Source: an uncultured Phocaeicola sp. (GTDB lineage: Bacteria; Bacteroidota; Bacteroidia; Bacteroidales; Bacteroidaceae). From it: a DNA stretch of 64,000 bases. A program made the position numbers and the translations under genes. Below, piece after piece: positions 15,911-24,684 of this stretch. Below the pieces are notes generated by a model, which saw only the letters and a list, made by a program, of their open reading frames with translations, made no database searches and was not told the origin of the DNA. The DNA lies in assembly GCA_948579315.1 (NCBI GenBank), contig CAPAOL010000014.1, forward strand, positions 1 through 64,000, in the 5' to 3' direction. Within the stretch, counting starts at the first letter, position 1. Every line of letters begins with the position of its first letter.

Positions 15911-16810
15911 ATGAAGAATAGAAACTTTCTCGTAATGCTGTTTATGGCAATCTTTACAGTGATAGGGGTAACATCGTGCAATGACGATGATGAAGAAGGC
16001 AGAAAAGTAACCGATTACAAGGAATACACGCTTACGGTGGCTTCTGTAAAACTACCCGGTGTTTTAACATCAAGTGGTAGCAATGTGCTTACAGATGTAT
16101 ATGCTGTAAAAAACGAGCAGTCCACCGATTGGGAGGCTCAGGGAAGCATCGGTAAGTTTGAATACGAAGAAGGCTATGAGTATCAGATACGCATCAGTGA
16201 GACGAGCTATCTGGATTATAGTATGGGGGATCCGGCGTGGACTGAATACTCGCTATTGGAGGTTATATCGAAAGAACGCAAGGACTCTGAGAATTTGCCT
16301 CCTCATTTCATCCCGAATTGGTATTTTGAGCAATACTGTCCGTATATAAATCCGGCATTTGCTTATGCCATTGAAGCCGACCAAAAAGAGGTGATTGAGA
16401 ATGACCTTAAAATCGATGATACGTATAAATTTGGAGGCTTACGTTATTACATGTCTTTTTCGAGAACAGACAATTGGTTTTTATTGGATGACGATATGCA
16501 CACTGTCGGGCATGGCGTTTTGATTAGAAGGAGTAAGGAGCTAACAGAGTTTCCCGAATCATATAAGTTGCTTCCGCCGGAAAGTAAAGTTGTCGGATAT
16601 GGAGAGTTTAATTTTGTAACAGGCAATGATACAGAAAACGTTGTAATGCAATATGATGTGTTTTTATCTGCTCAGAATCGAAGCAAAGACGTTGCACTGC
16701 AGAACGTTGGTATATGGCTATATAAAGACCTTACCGCATATTACCAAAGCAAATATCCCGCAGCCGATGTCAAAGCTGTCGTGATTCGCTATGAGGTAAA
16801 GAATTTGTGA
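15911..16810 (+). CDS. DUF4377-domain lipoprotein
   Basis: The 299 aa protein has a lipoprotein signal ending at VTSC near residue 23, so it is probably anchored in the envelope. Residues about 35-130 match the DUF4377 pattern (EYTLTVAS, VKNEQSTDWEA, FEYEEGYEYQIRIS, LLEVISKE). The remaining C-terminal half is not a domain I recognise. The start MKNRNFLVM gives the signal peptide; upstream in-frame codons would place charged residues before it. It sits just after the inverted-repeat element. Function unknown. Confidence 0.8.
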   Translation: MKNRNFLVMLFMAIFTVIGVTSCNDDDEEGRKVTDYKEYTLTVASVKLPGVLTSSGSNVLTDVYAVKNEQSTDWEAQGSIGKFEYEEGYEYQIRISETSYLDYSMGDPAWTEYSLLEVISKERKDSENLPPHFIPNWYFEQYCPYINPAFAYAIEADQKEVIENDLKIDDTYKFGGLRYYMSFSRTDNWFLLDDDMHTVGHGVLIRRSKELTEFPESYKLLPPESKVVGYGEFNFVTGNDTENVVMQYDVFLSAQNRSKDVALQNVGIWLYKDLTAYYQSKYPAADVKAVVIRYEVKNL

Positions 16811-16827
16811 TAACGTTTTTGTGCATC

Positions 16828-17043
16828 ATGAGTCTAAACAAGCATTTTGATTATACTGATAATTTTAGTGAGATAGTCCATACCACACGACCGATAAGTG
16901 CAGAAGAACTAACAACCATATTCTTCTGCGCACCGCAGTGGATTATTGCCTTGATGAAGTTTCGTAATGCCGTAGTAAAACCTTTTGGTCTGAAAGGAGA
17001 GAATATTTTCCCACTTCGTAAACAAAGAAATAAAAGAGTATAA
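16828..17043 (+). pseudogene. Truncated DUF2867-like gene
   Basis: The 71-residue frame matches the N-terminal part of DUF2867 proteins: YTDNFSEIVHTTRPIS, then the conserved APQWIIALMKFRNAVVKPFGLK. Family members run to about 150-180 aa; here the frame ends at KRV and a terminator and tRNA-Thr follow at once, so the C-terminal half is missing. It starts close behind the DUF4377 gene, perhaps in one transcript. It could be a functional short version, but loss of the end is more likely. Confidence 0.55.
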
Positions 17044-17047
17044 ATAA

Positions 17048-17086
17048 AAAAATGCTGTTTAACCTGATCGGATAAACAGCATTTTT
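17048..17086. terminator. Bidirectional terminator
   Basis: AAAAATGCTGTTTA (17048-17061) pairs with TAAACAGCATTTTT (17073-17086). It lies five bases after the truncated gene and seven before the 3' end of the convergent tRNA-Thr. Confidence 0.8.
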
Positions 17087-17093
17087 ATAGGAG

Positions 17094-17167
17094 AGCCTCT
17101 TGTCGGATTCGAACCAACGACCCCGAGATTACAAATCACGTGCTCTGGCCAACTGAGCTAAAGAGGC
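17094..17167 (-). tRNA. tRNA-Thr (TGT anticodon)
   Basis: On the minus strand the acceptor GCCTCTT pairs with AAGAGGC, discriminator T; the anticodon loop TTTGTAA gives TGT, decoding ACA. D and T arms are complete, with TTCGAAT in the T loop. CCA is not encoded. Confidence 0.95.
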
Positions 17168-17185
17168 GTTTTTCTTTTGCGGGTG

Positions 17186-17216
17186 CAAAGGTATGAATTT
17201 CTTTTAAAAATGCAAA
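17186..17216 (-). promoter_or_regulatory. Promoter of tRNA-Thr
   Basis: TACCTTTG at 17193-17186 and TTTG at 17216-17213, spaced 19 bp, on the minus strand; the box lies 19 bases before the mature tRNA. Confidence 0.75.
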
Positions 17217-17234
17217 TACATCGCATACTTTTTT

Positions 17235-17242
17235 TATATTTG
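17235..17242 (+). promoter_or_regulatory. -7 box of the TlpA-like lipoprotein gene
   Basis: TATATTTG on the plus strand, 19 bases before the ATG at 17262. Confidence 0.5.
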
Positions 17243-17261
17243 CAAAGTTACCAATGATTAG

Positions 17262-17864
17262 ATGAAAATGAAAATTATGAATGTATGTAGTATGGCGCTT
17301 CTAGCCATAGGTATATGTGCTTGTTCCGGACAGAAGAAAGGAACGCCGAATGTTGAAGTTGCAACAGATAGTGTAGAAGTAGCTACGGATGCTATATCTG
17401 TTCGGGCAGACAGTACAGGATATATTGTTCGGGTAGGAGAGATGGCTCCGGATTTCACGATTACCTTGACAGATGGTAAACAAGTGAGTCTGTCTTCCCT
17501 TCGTGGAAAAGTTGTCATGTTGCAGTTCACTGCAAGTTGGTGTGGGGTTTGTCGTAAAGAAATGCCGTTTATTGAGAAGGATATTTGGTTAAGGCATAAA
17601 AATAATGCAGACTTTGCTTTAATTGGCATTGACCGTGACGAACCACTTGATAAAGTATTGGCTTTTGCTAAATCTACCGGAGTGACTTATCCGTTAGGAC
17701 TGGATCCGGGAGCTGATATTTTTGCGAAATATGCATTGCGTGAATCCGGAATAACAAGAAATGTGTTAGTTGATAAGGAAGGAAGAATTGTAAAACTGAC
17801 TCGTTTATATAATGAAGAAGAATTTGCTTCTCTTGTACAGAAGATTAATGAGATGCTGAAATGA
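17262..17864 (+). CDS. TlpA-family thioredoxin lipoprotein
   Basis: The 200 aa envelope protein has a lipoprotein signal (IGICAC near residues 17-22), a short Val/Thr/Asp-rich linker, and a thioredoxin-like domain of the TlpA/AhpC type from about residue 55 with active site WCGVC (Cys94, Cys97) and the cis-Pro region GITRNV. It probably reduces or exchanges disulfides of exported proteins. A monocistronic layout is suggested by its own promoter box and the terminator at 17917. Client proteins are unknown. Confidence 0.88.
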   Translation: MKMKIMNVCSMALLAIGICACSGQKKGTPNVEVATDSVEVATDAISVRADSTGYIVRVGEMAPDFTITLTDGKQVSLSSLRGKVVMLQFTASWCGVCRKEMPFIEKDIWLRHKNNADFALIGIDRDEPLDKVLAFAKSTGVTYPLGLDPGADIFAKYALRESGITRNVLVDKEGRIVKLTRLYNEEEFASLVQKINEMLK

Positions 17865-17916
17865 AAAGAAAGCCTTCATTATGCGTTTCTGGCGGAGCAT
17901 TTATGAGCATATAAAA

Positions 17917-17951
17917 ATAGTGACGCTATCCTGATGTGATGGCGTCACTAT
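17917..17951. terminator. Bidirectional terminator between convergent genes
   Basis: ATAGTGACGC (17917-17926) pairs with GCGTCACTAT (17942-17951), with T residues on one side and A on the other. It separates the TlpA gene from the convergent methyltransferase gene. Confidence 0.65.
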
Positions 17952-17966
17952 CTAATAATGAGCTTC

Positions 17967-18698
17967 TCAAGCAATACTAAGTTTGACAAGGTAATCGTAA
18001 TGTTTTCCTTCTTTTACCAGTTCTGCTTTGAAACCGCATTCGGAAGCGTATAAGCTAAGAGTCTGAAAATCTACATATAACCAGTCGAATGTGTCTCCTT
18101 TTACATCTTTATATTGCATTTGGAAGTCAATCTCTCCATAATAATCTCCTGCCAGGTCGATGATTATGCTGCCGTCTTCTTCTTCAAAAAGATAGCGCAA
18201 ATCGCTGGAATCCATGAGTATGCATCCTCCGGGACGGAGAATACGTTTCATTCGTTGGAAGAATCCAGGCATATTATTCAGTCTTCCGATAATTCCGGAA
18301 CCATTCATAAGCATCAGGATCGTATCGAATGTTTCGGTAAATGTTTCGTCAAAAAGGTTGATGAGGCGCGGATCGTTCACTCCGCGTTGTTGCATCACTT
18401 CGACGGATAACGGAGAAATATCAATGGCACACACTTCTTTTCCCATTTCCTGAAGTGCCAGTGCATGGCATCCGCTTCCGGCACCTACATCCAATATCCG
18501 CCCTGTAGCCATTTGTAGGGCGGTACGCTCTAGTATAGGCATAGAATGTATACTACGGAACAATTCTTTGACGGGAATTTCATCTTCTTCAAATTGGGAA
18601 GAGAATACCCGCAAACGACCAGCTTTGTGGTGGTTGAAATAATCAGAAATAGCGGCTCCCATCGGGTCCTTTTCTGCAGAAAGAGTTGTTATTGCCAT
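17967..18698 (-). CDS. Class I SAM-dependent methyltransferase
   Basis: The 243 aa protein carries the SAM-binding motif I ILDVGAGSGCHAL near residue 70, the acidic end of strand 2 in CAIDISP, and motif LRPGGCILMDSSD. The substrate cannot be told from sequence. The divergent neighbour region carries two facing promoter boxes at 18723-18759. No pathway neighbours help assign a role. Confidence 0.88.
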   Translation of the reverse strand: MAITTLSAEKDPMGAAISDYFNHHKAGRLRVFSSQFEEDEIPVKELFRSIHSMPILERTALQMATGRILDVGAGSGCHALALQEMGKEVCAIDISPLSVEVMQQRGVNDPRLINLFDETFTETFDTILMLMNGSGIIGRLNNMPGFFQRMKRILRPGGCILMDSSDLRYLFEEEDGSIIIDLAGDYYGEIDFQMQYKDVKGDTFDWLYVDFQTLSLYASECGFKAELVKEGKHYDYLVKLSIA

Positions 18699-18722
18699 GG
18701 GTGGTTATGATTGTTAACTCTG

Positions 18723-18759
18723 CAAAGATAAATAAATCCGCAGAAAAGGGTTATCTTTG
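18723..18759. promoter_or_regulatory. Divergent promoter boxes
   Basis: TATCTTTG on the minus strand at 18730-18723 serves the methyltransferase gene and TATCTTTG on the plus strand at 18752-18759 serves the small basic gene at 18794. The two boxes are 21 bp apart and point away from each other. Confidence 0.6.
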
Positions 18760-18793
18760 TCGTCGGAAATGTTGAATACTAATAAATGATTAT

Positions 18794-18979
18794 ATGAATA
18801 TAGAAGAAGCAATCATGGGTGGAATCGTCTTTAAAGGTAAGAAAGATAAGCCCAAAGAAGAGGAAAAAGTGAAGACGAAAGCGAAAAAAGCAACGTACAT
18901 TCGTGGGCAGCATGGTTCGGGTGCAGCGAAGATGAAAGCAGATATCCGGAAGAAGAGAGCTAATCGTCATAAAAAATAA
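18794..18979 (+). CDS. Small lysine-rich protein, function unknown
   Basis: The 61 aa product is strongly basic, with about one third Lys/Arg, an N-terminal GGIVFKGKK and a C-terminal MKADIRKKRANRHKK. No membrane segment or signal peptide is visible. I do not recognise a family; such a charge would suit RNA or ribosome binding, but that is a guess. A second in-frame ATG at codon 8 is an alternative start. It has its own promoter box at 18752-18759 and the next gene begins five bases after its stop, so the two may share a transcript. Confidence 0.6.
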   Translation: MNIEEAIMGGIVFKGKKDKPKEEEKVKTKAKKATYIRGQHGSGAAKMKADIRKKRANRHKK

Positions 18980-18983
18980 AAGA

Positions 18984-19457
18984 ATGGTTATAAATATTAT
19001 AATTTGTATAGTTGCTGTTATACTTCTATTGAGAGGTATTTTCCTTGTTACGTATATGTGGTTATTGTGGACGTTTTATTCCAAGATAATGACAACGTAT
19101 AGTATGAAAGTATATGGAGAGGTAGTAGATATAGAGATGCAGGCAAAGTCTGATGGTATGAATATTACTGATGTATGTATACCCAAAATAAAGTATAAAT
19201 TGGAGGGAGAAAAAGAAGTATATTGCCAATTTCTTCCTGCTGCTCCAAAGAATGAAGAGGAAAGGTATGTTTATGCTCATTTTTATCCCAAACAGTATCA
19301 TATAGGTGATAAGGTTGTCGTATTTTATAATAAAAAAAAGAAAGATGATATATCTGTATTTCCAAAGATGCAAATGATTAAGCTGTTTATTAGCCATTTT
19401 GTCCTTGGTTGTTTTTTTATACGGGTGGCAATTTGGGGGTTCTCTTTTGTTTTTTAG
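18984..19457 (+). CDS. DUF3592-like membrane protein
   Basis: The 157 aa protein has a hydrophobic helix at about 3-30, an extracytoplasmic beta-rich region, and a second helix at about 130-155. Motifs such as YGEVVDIEM, PKIKYKLEG and YHIGDKVVVFYNKKKKDD are typical of DUF3592 proteins, whose function is unknown. It starts five bases after the small basic gene and ends before the terminator at 19525. Base composition is more AT-rich than the surroundings. Confidence 0.6.
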   Translation: MVINIIICIVAVILLLRGIFLVTYMWLLWTFYSKIMTTYSMKVYGEVVDIEMQAKSDGMNITDVCIPKIKYKLEGEKEVYCQFLPAAPKNEEERYVYAHFYPKQYHIGDKVVVFYNKKKKDDISVFPKMQMIKLFISHFVLGCFFIRVAIWGFSFVF

Positions 19458-19524
19458 AAACAGCATAGGTTGTCCGAGAAAATTTTTAGAGACATTTATT
19501 GAGTATCTCTGCTTAGAAATACAA

Positions 19525-19563
19525 AAAAAGGCAACTAATTCGCAGTGAATTAGTTGCCTTTTT
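19525..19563. terminator. Bidirectional terminator
   Basis: Perfect 17-bp arms, AAAAAGGCAACTAATTC (19525-19541) and its complement (19547-19563), loop five bases, T tract on both strands. It follows the DUF3592-like gene and also faces the convergent VOC gene. The 100 bases to 19667 show only a weak GTCCCT/AGGGAC repeat. Confidence 0.85.
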
Positions 19564-19667
19564 GTTTGTATTAAACGTCCCTTTTTAATCTGTTTAGCTT
19601 TTGGGAATCACTCCAAATTGTAACAAGGGTGATTTTTCTTTTTAGGGACTTTTGAGGACGTCCTCTC

Positions 19668-20045
19668 TTACTTCTGTGGAAGAATCTCAATCCAATAATC
19701 GTCCGGGTCATTAATGAAATAAAGCCCCATGGCAGTGTTCTCAAAACATACACAATTCATTTCTTTGTGATAAGCTCTGATTGCATCGTAATCACCGGCT
19801 ACACGAAAGCAGAGATGGCTTTCGTTTTCTCCCAGTTCGTATGGAGCAGTATGATCTTTTAACCACGTCAATTCCAGCAAGAAACCTGTTTCGTTATCAG
19901 TCAGGTAGACTAACGTGAACGAGCCGTCGGATGCTTCCTTCCGATGATGTTCTTTTAAACCGAGTGCTTTTTCATAAAAAGCGATACTCCGTTCCAGATT
20001 AGTGACGTTGATATTAAAATGGTCAAATTTACTTTTTATTTCCAT
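19668..20045 (-). CDS. VOC superfamily protein (glyoxalase I-like)
   Basis: The 125 aa single-domain protein has paired beta-alpha-beta-beta-beta modules, with FDHFNINVTNLERSIAFYEKALG at the start of the first module and FINDPDDYWIEI at the end. The His near residue 9 and a late Glu (WIEI) fit metal ligands of lactoylglutathione lyase-like enzymes. Methylglyoxal detoxification is possible but another VOC activity is equally open. It lies 14 bases after the DUF4468 gene on the same strand, so the two are likely co-transcribed. Confidence 0.85.
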   Translation of the reverse strand: MEIKSKFDHFNINVTNLERSIAFYEKALGLKEHHRKEASDGSFTLVYLTDNETGFLLELTWLKDHTAPYELGENESHLCFRVAGDYDAIRAYHKEMNCVCFENTAMGLYFINDPDDYWIEILPQK

Positions 20046-20059
20046 GGTTGCGATTTTCC

Positions 20060-21202
20060 TTATTTTTTCATTAAGAGCTTCACGATTTCTCCAACATACG
20101 TGCGCGGTTGTCCGGCTTGCGGAGTTGTCTGTGAAGGTATTTTCTTACATTCGATAACAGCCGAAGGTGTTGTTTGGTTCGGAGCGTACAATTTTAATGT
20201 ATAGCTATCTGCCTTTTCTATTGCATCGTAAGCTTGATCGGGTGAAAGTGTGCAATAGGCAACTGCTTTTCCTGATTGATAACCAAGTGCGCCACCAGCG
20301 TTTGCAGTCATATTGGTCATATTGAACTCATCTTTTCCGATGCTGATTACTAATTTTCCGCTTCCCATCAAAGCATATACTTCACCCGGGATTTGTTTCA
20401 AATCAATTTCTATATAACCCGGCATATCAGCGGAAGCCTTGCCGGCAGGAGTAGCAGGAGTGAGAGTGGCAGCCGGAACAGTGGTTTGAGCAGGTTCGCC
20501 AGTTGTCACTTTTACGTCAGTCTTTTTATCTGCGCCACTAATAACAATCGGACCTGCGGCTGTAACGATGGATGGTTTTTGTTCTTCTTCTTTCTTCTTT
20601 TTCTCTGTTTTCGGACGGGTATCAGGTGCTCCGAAAGCCACCGCTACATCCATAAATAGATCATCCGCGAAGTCTACGGTTTTTCTACGCCATTTAGCCA
20701 AGCCACGTATTAATTTAGTCTTGGTTTTATTGAGCGCATATTTATCAGTAATCCATTCTTCGGCTTTATATTTTTCTGTTTCACGATAAGTAAAACGGAG
20801 TTTCTCAAGCTCTACCAGGCAGTTTCCGGGTTTGCAGGTAACGGTTATCTGATAGTTCATTAATGTACGGTCTAATGACAAGGCGCTGGATTTGAAAACA
20901 ATCCATTCTTCTCCGATACCGGCAATTGTCCCTTTTGCTTCGTCGGAGAAAACAATGCGGCTGTCGATATTTTGATTCTCTTTCAGGCGCTCATCCATCC
21001 ACTTTGTCATTGTGTCGTAGATTTGTGCCTGACTCATTCCGGGAATCTGGAACTCTTTGGAAAATACTACTTTACCTTCTACTTCAGGAACAGCTCCTGC
21101 AAGGTACCTGGTGTCATCTTGCTTCTCTTTTGCAGAAGCTGCTTTCATTGCCATCGGCAACGCGAGAAACAGGGTAAGAAACAGAATTGTAAATTTATTC
21201 AT
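20060..21202 (-). CDS. DUF4468-domain exported protein
   Basis: The 380 aa protein begins with a signal peptide (about 1-22, ending MAMKAAS). Residues about 35-140 match DUF4468, with GKVVFSKEFQIPGMSQAQIYDTM and TYRETEKYKAEEWITDKYALNK. A Pro/Thr/Lys-rich linker around 180-260 leads to a C-terminal domain of about 100 residues repeating a similar fold. The start MNKFTIL gives the signal peptide; upstream ATGs precede it with unlikely residues. It lies 13 bases after the MBL hydrolase gene. Function unknown. Confidence 0.82.
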   Translation of the reverse strand: MNKFTILFLTLFLALPMAMKAASAKEKQDDTRYLAGAVPEVEGKVVFSKEFQIPGMSQAQIYDTMTKWMDERLKENQNIDSRIVFSDEAKGTIAGIGEEWIVFKSSALSLDRTLMNYQITVTCKPGNCLVELEKLRFTYRETEKYKAEEWITDKYALNKTKTKLIRGLAKWRRKTVDFADDLFMDVAVAFGAPDTRPKTEKKKKEEEQKPSIVTAAGPIVISGADKKTDVKVTTGEPAQTTVPAATLTPATPAGKASADMPGYIEIDLKQIPGEVYALMGSGKLVISIGKDEFNMTNMTANAGGALGYQSGKAVAYCTLSPDQAYDAIEKADSYTLKLYAPNQTTPSAVIECKKIPSQTTPQAGQPRTYVGEIVKLLMKK

Positions 21203-21215
21203 AATTATAATGTGT

Positions 21216-21947
21216 TTATTTGGTAATTTCAAAACTTTCGCCCCTACGGGTGATGCTGATAAAACGGCATCCTGCATTTTCTGCAAAACTACGAAGCGCA
21301 TTTCCTCCTTCATAATCTTCACTGAAGTGCATGGGCACAAATATAGTAGTTTTTATTTGTTCGATAAACTGTTTTGCCCCTTTCATGTAATCTTTTCCCA
21401 TTCTCCGATCCACCGGGAATAGCACAAGATCGATGTTAGGCACTTTTTCTTTTAAATATTTAACTTCTGCAAGGAAGTCACCATTGGCTTTGCGTATCTC
21501 TTCTTCGGTCGATTCTTCACTCCAGTGCCAGTTGTTCAAGTCGCCGGCATGGAAAATACTCCAATCTTGTAAGTGAAGAAGGAACGAACTGCCGACATCT
21601 GTCGATCCGAAGGCGTCGATTCGGATCGTGTCGTCTTCGTAGGTTTCTCCTTTTTTAATATAGAAAGCATCTTCGGCTTTGGCACGATGGGACTTCAGAA
21701 TATCTTTGGAGAAGATATATTGAATGTCGGGGCGTTGCTCTTTCCAAGTCAATATCTCACGGTTAAAGTGATCGGGATGGAAATGGGTGGCCAATACGTA
21801 CAGTTTACCCGGCCTTTGCAGGAGATAATCGTGCACGATTCCCCGGTTGTGTTCCGTTTCGGAAGAATCTTTGTAGTAATCGATGATAACGGTTGCGTCT
21901 TCCATTTCGATGGCGAAACCGCTGTGATAAATATAATCTAGTGTCAT
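21216..21947 (-). CDS. Metal-dependent hydrolase, MBL fold
   Basis: The 243 aa protein has the metallo-beta-lactamase metal-binding motif THFHPDHF near residue 54, a further HAGDLNNWHW, and PMHFSEDY near the end, all predicted zinc ligands. It resembles UlaG/RomA-like hydrolases of this fold. The substrate is unknown. It appears to head a minus-strand run with the DUF4468 and VOC genes; the gap to pdxH is 65 bases. Confidence 0.87.
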   Translation of the reverse strand: MTLDYIYHSGFAIEMEDATVIIDYYKDSSETEHNRGIVHDYLLQRPGKLYVLATHFHPDHFNREILTWKEQRPDIQYIFSKDILKSHRAKAEDAFYIKKGETYEDDTIRIDAFGSTDVGSSFLLHLQDWSIFHAGDLNNWHWSEESTEEEIRKANGDFLAEVKYLKEKVPNIDLVLFPVDRRMGKDYMKGAKQFIEQIKTTIFVPMHFSEDYEGGNALRSFAENAGCRFISITRRGESFEITK

Positions 21948-22012
21948 AGCTGACTTTTTATAGTTGCAATATTACGTATTCTAGTTGGAGTTGCCAAGAA
22001 AAATCGACGAAA

Positions 22013-22660
22013 TCAAGGAGCAAGACGACTGATTTTCCATTCTCCGTCCGGTTGTAAGGTGTATAGAAAGCGGTCGTGCAGTCGGTTGGGGCGTCCTTGC
22101 CAGAATTCAATCCTTGTAGGTGTGACGGCATATCCGCCCCAATTGTCAGGTCTTTCCACTTCTTTTCCAATCCATCGGGCAGCTTCTTTGACGAAGGATC
22201 GTATCAATTGTATTCTGCTTGCTATCGGTTGACTTTGTGGAGAAATTCGTGCACCAATCCGGCTTTTATAAGGACGTTTCCGGAAGTATTCATCCGATTC
22301 TTCCGGTGAAACTTTCATCGCTATTCCTTCTATATGTATTTGTCTTTCGAGGGCATGCCAGACAAAAGAGAGGGAGATAGATGGGTTTTGTGCCAATTGT
22401 CTGCCTTTGCGGCTTTCGTAATTGGTATAAAAGATAAATTTTCCTTCATGGAGTCCTTTTAGCAATACTGTACGTGTGGACGGTCGCCCTTCGGGGGATA
22501 CAGTTCCTACAATGACCGCAGTCGGTTCGTCCACTTCTGCGTCAATGGCTTCTTGCAGCCAACGACTGAAAAGCGAAAGCGGGTCGCCGGGAAGTTCACT
22601 TTCCCGCAACCCGCCTTTCGTATATTCCTGTCGGATATCTGCTATGTTTAATTTCGCCAT
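22013..22660 (-). CDS. pdxH: Pyridoxamine 5'-phosphate oxidase
   Basis: PdxH makes pyridoxal 5'-phosphate from pyridoxamine or pyridoxine 5'-phosphate using FMN. The 215 aa length is standard. Signatures include RTVLLKG and FYTNYESRKGRQL for FMN, SIGxx-type IGARISPQSQPI, and the C-terminal WQGRPNRLHDR that holds the phosphate. The gene follows pirin on the same strand with 43 bases between. Oxygen use is notable in an anaerobe, but Bacteroides commonly carry this gene. Confidence 0.96.
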   Translation of the reverse strand: MAKLNIADIRQEYTKGGLRESELPGDPLSLFSRWLQEAIDAEVDEPTAVIVGTVSPEGRPSTRTVLLKGLHEGKFIFYTNYESRKGRQLAQNPSISLSFVWHALERQIHIEGIAMKVSPEESDEYFRKRPYKSRIGARISPQSQPIASRIQLIRSFVKEAARWIGKEVERPDNWGGYAVTPTRIEFWQGRPNRLHDRFLYTLQPDGEWKISRLAP

Positions 22661-22703
22661 AAGATTATCTGGCTGTTTTAGTTTATTATTTTTAATGATG
22701 AAA

Positions 22704-23408
22704 TCACATAGGTACTTCTATTAATAGAATATGTGAGTCTTTCAATGTCTCTAGTTCAACGCTGTTCGTATCGTAAACACCCATGCCGTCACGGCGTTTC
22801 AGAACTTCACCGTCTACCACTATTTCTCCTTCAATAAGGAAGATATAGACGCCTGCATGACTTTGATGCATGTGATAACCTAATTTCTTCCCGGCTTCTA
22901 CTTTGCCGATGGAGAACCAGGTATCTTGCAAAAGGGAAGCCGGTGTGCTACCGTCGGGAGATACGATGATTGCCAGTTCATTCGGACGCTCCAATTCTGC
23001 AATGCTGAAATCCTGATAAACGGGACGGGTGTTCCGTTCTTTCGGCATAATCCAGATCTGCAAGAATTCCACCGGTTCTACCGGACTTGCATTTACTTCA
23101 CTATGGAAGATTCCTGTTCCCGCACTCATTGTCTGAATTTCTCCGACAGTGATAATGCGGTTGTTCTTCTTGCTGTCTCCATGTTGCAGATGTCCTTTCA
23201 GAGGGATGGAAATGATTTCCATATTCTTATGCGGGTGAGTCTGAAAACCTTGTCCGGGCGCAATCTTATCATCATTCAATACGCGAAGAGCACCAAAATT
23301 GATACGATTGGAGTCGAAGTACTCATCAAAACTGAAAGTGTGATAACTATCCAGCCAATCGTACTGGGAATGTCCTCTTGTATCTGCTTTATGTATTACT
23401 TTTTTCAT
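22704..23408 (-). CDS. Pirin family protein
   Basis: The 234 aa protein is a bicupin of the pirin family. The N-terminal cupin holds the predicted metal ligands in QTHPHKNMEIIS and the GTGIFHSE motif; the C-terminal cupin carries YHMHQSHAGVYIF. Some pirins are quercetin dioxygenases, others act in regulation; this one cannot be assigned. It lies upstream of pdxH and downstream of the hydroxyacid dehydrogenase gene on the same strand. Confidence 0.9.
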   Translation of the reverse strand: MKKVIHKADTRGHSQYDWLDSYHTFSFDEYFDSNRINFGALRVLNDDKIAPGQGFQTHPHKNMEIISIPLKGHLQHGDSKKNNRIITVGEIQTMSAGTGIFHSEVNASPVEPVEFLQIWIMPKERNTRPVYQDFSIAELERPNELAIIVSPDGSTPASLLQDTWFSIGKVEAGKKLGYHMHQSHAGVYIFLIEGEIVVDGEVLKRRDGMGVYDTNSVELETLKDSHILLIEVPM

Positions 23409-23471
23409 AAAAACTGTCCTTTCTCTTATTTGTTTATATGTTTGGTAAACAAAGGAAGAGACTTAAAAGTT

Positions 23472-24473
23472 TTATTTCTTCACTTCATTTAATGAAGGCT
23501 TATGATTGATAAAATCTTTTATGTTTTGCAGGGTGGTTGCAGCGATATTCTCCATTGCTTCATGTGTGAAAAAAGCTTGATGAGAAGTGACGATTACATT
23601 GTTGAACGAGAGCAAACGGGCGAGTACATCATCGTCGATGATGCGGTCGGATTGATCTTCATAAAAGTATTCGCTTTCTTCCTCGTACACGTCCAGTCCT
23701 GCGGAACCTATTTTCTTGTTCTTCAGTCCTTCAATCAGCGCATTGGTATGAATCAATTGCCCGCGACCGGTATTGATAATCATTACTCCGTCTTTCATTT
23801 TGCTGATAGAGTAGTCGTTTATCAGGTATTTGGTTTCTTCGGTGAGCGGACAGTGTAAGGAGATAATATCCGAATTGTGGTATAGTTCGTTCAGTGAAGT
23901 ATAAACAATTTGTTCTTGACGGGCGAAGTTGTAGTCCGGATAGAGGTCGTAAGCCAGTACGTTCATGCCGAAACCTCTTAAGATATGAATTAATATTTTC
24001 GCTATTTTTCCTGTGCCGATGATACCTGCTGTTTTTCCATGCATGTCGAATCCCATCAGACCATGCAGGGAGAAATTACCGTCTTTGGTACGCCAGGAGG
24101 CGCGGGGGATTTTACGATTCAACGACAGCATAAGAGCCACTGTGTATTCGGCAGTTGCATAGGGTGAATAAGCCGGTACGCGTACAACGGTAATTCCGGC
24201 GGCAGCAGCTGCATCCAAATCTACGTTGTTGAAACCTGCACATCGCAGTGCCAGCAGTTTTACTCCGTTAGCTGCCATGATACGGATTACTTCTGCATCG
24301 GCAACATCATTTACGAAGATGCATACAGCATCTGCACCTTGTGTCAGTAGTACATTGTTCTTATTCAGATTTCCTTTGTAATAGCGTATTTCAAATCCGA
24401 ATTCCTTATTCTTTTTATTGAAAGAAGACTCGTCATAAGGCTTTGTGCCAAAAAATGCAATAGTATATGCCAT
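23472..24473 (-). CDS. ldhA: D-2-hydroxyacid dehydrogenase, probable D-lactate dehydrogenase
   Basis: The 333 aa protein has the catalytic-domain and NAD-domain order of the D-isomer family: GTGKIAKIL nucleotide loop near residue 152, NTGRGQLIHT with the catalytic Arg, DVYEEES with the Glu, and SHQAFFTHEA with the His. It is closest to LdhA-type fermentative enzymes that reduce pyruvate to D-lactate. The symbol is given by resemblance, not proof. A gap of 211 bases separates it from the divergent porin gene. Confidence 0.85.
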   Translation of the reverse strand: MAYTIAFFGTKPYDESSFNKKNKEFGFEIRYYKGNLNKNNVLLTQGADAVCIFVNDVADAEVIRIMAANGVKLLALRCAGFNNVDLDAAAAAGITVVRVPAYSPYATAEYTVALMLSLNRKIPRASWRTKDGNFSLHGLMGFDMHGKTAGIIGTGKIAKILIHILRGFGMNVLAYDLYPDYNFARQEQIVYTSLNELYHNSDIISLHCPLTEETKYLINDYSISKMKDGVMIINTGRGQLIHTNALIEGLKNKKIGSAGLDVYEEESEYFYEDQSDRIIDDDVLARLLSFNNVIVTSHQAFFTHEAMENIAATTLQNIKDFINHKPSLNEVKK

Positions 24474-24648
24474 AATAGTATTCTATAAATTATTATTCTA
24501 TTAAAACGTAAAAACAGGTGGATTTGTTTGCTTTCTGTATAGTGATTAAGATGGATTGTTTCATTAGAAACAGTTTGTTTTTTCAATTAAAATAGGCTGA
24601 TGAATGAAAATAAATGCACAAACGTATCTTTCGTGTGCAATAATGTCG

Positions 24649-24656
24649 TATCTTTG
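24649..24656 (+). promoter_or_regulatory. -7 box of the FadL-type porin gene
   Basis: TATCTTTG on the plus strand, 28 bases before the ATG at 24685; a similar TATCTTTC lies at 24625. Confidence 0.5.
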
Positions 24657-24684
24657 CGCCCGAAATAATTAAAAAAAGATTTAG

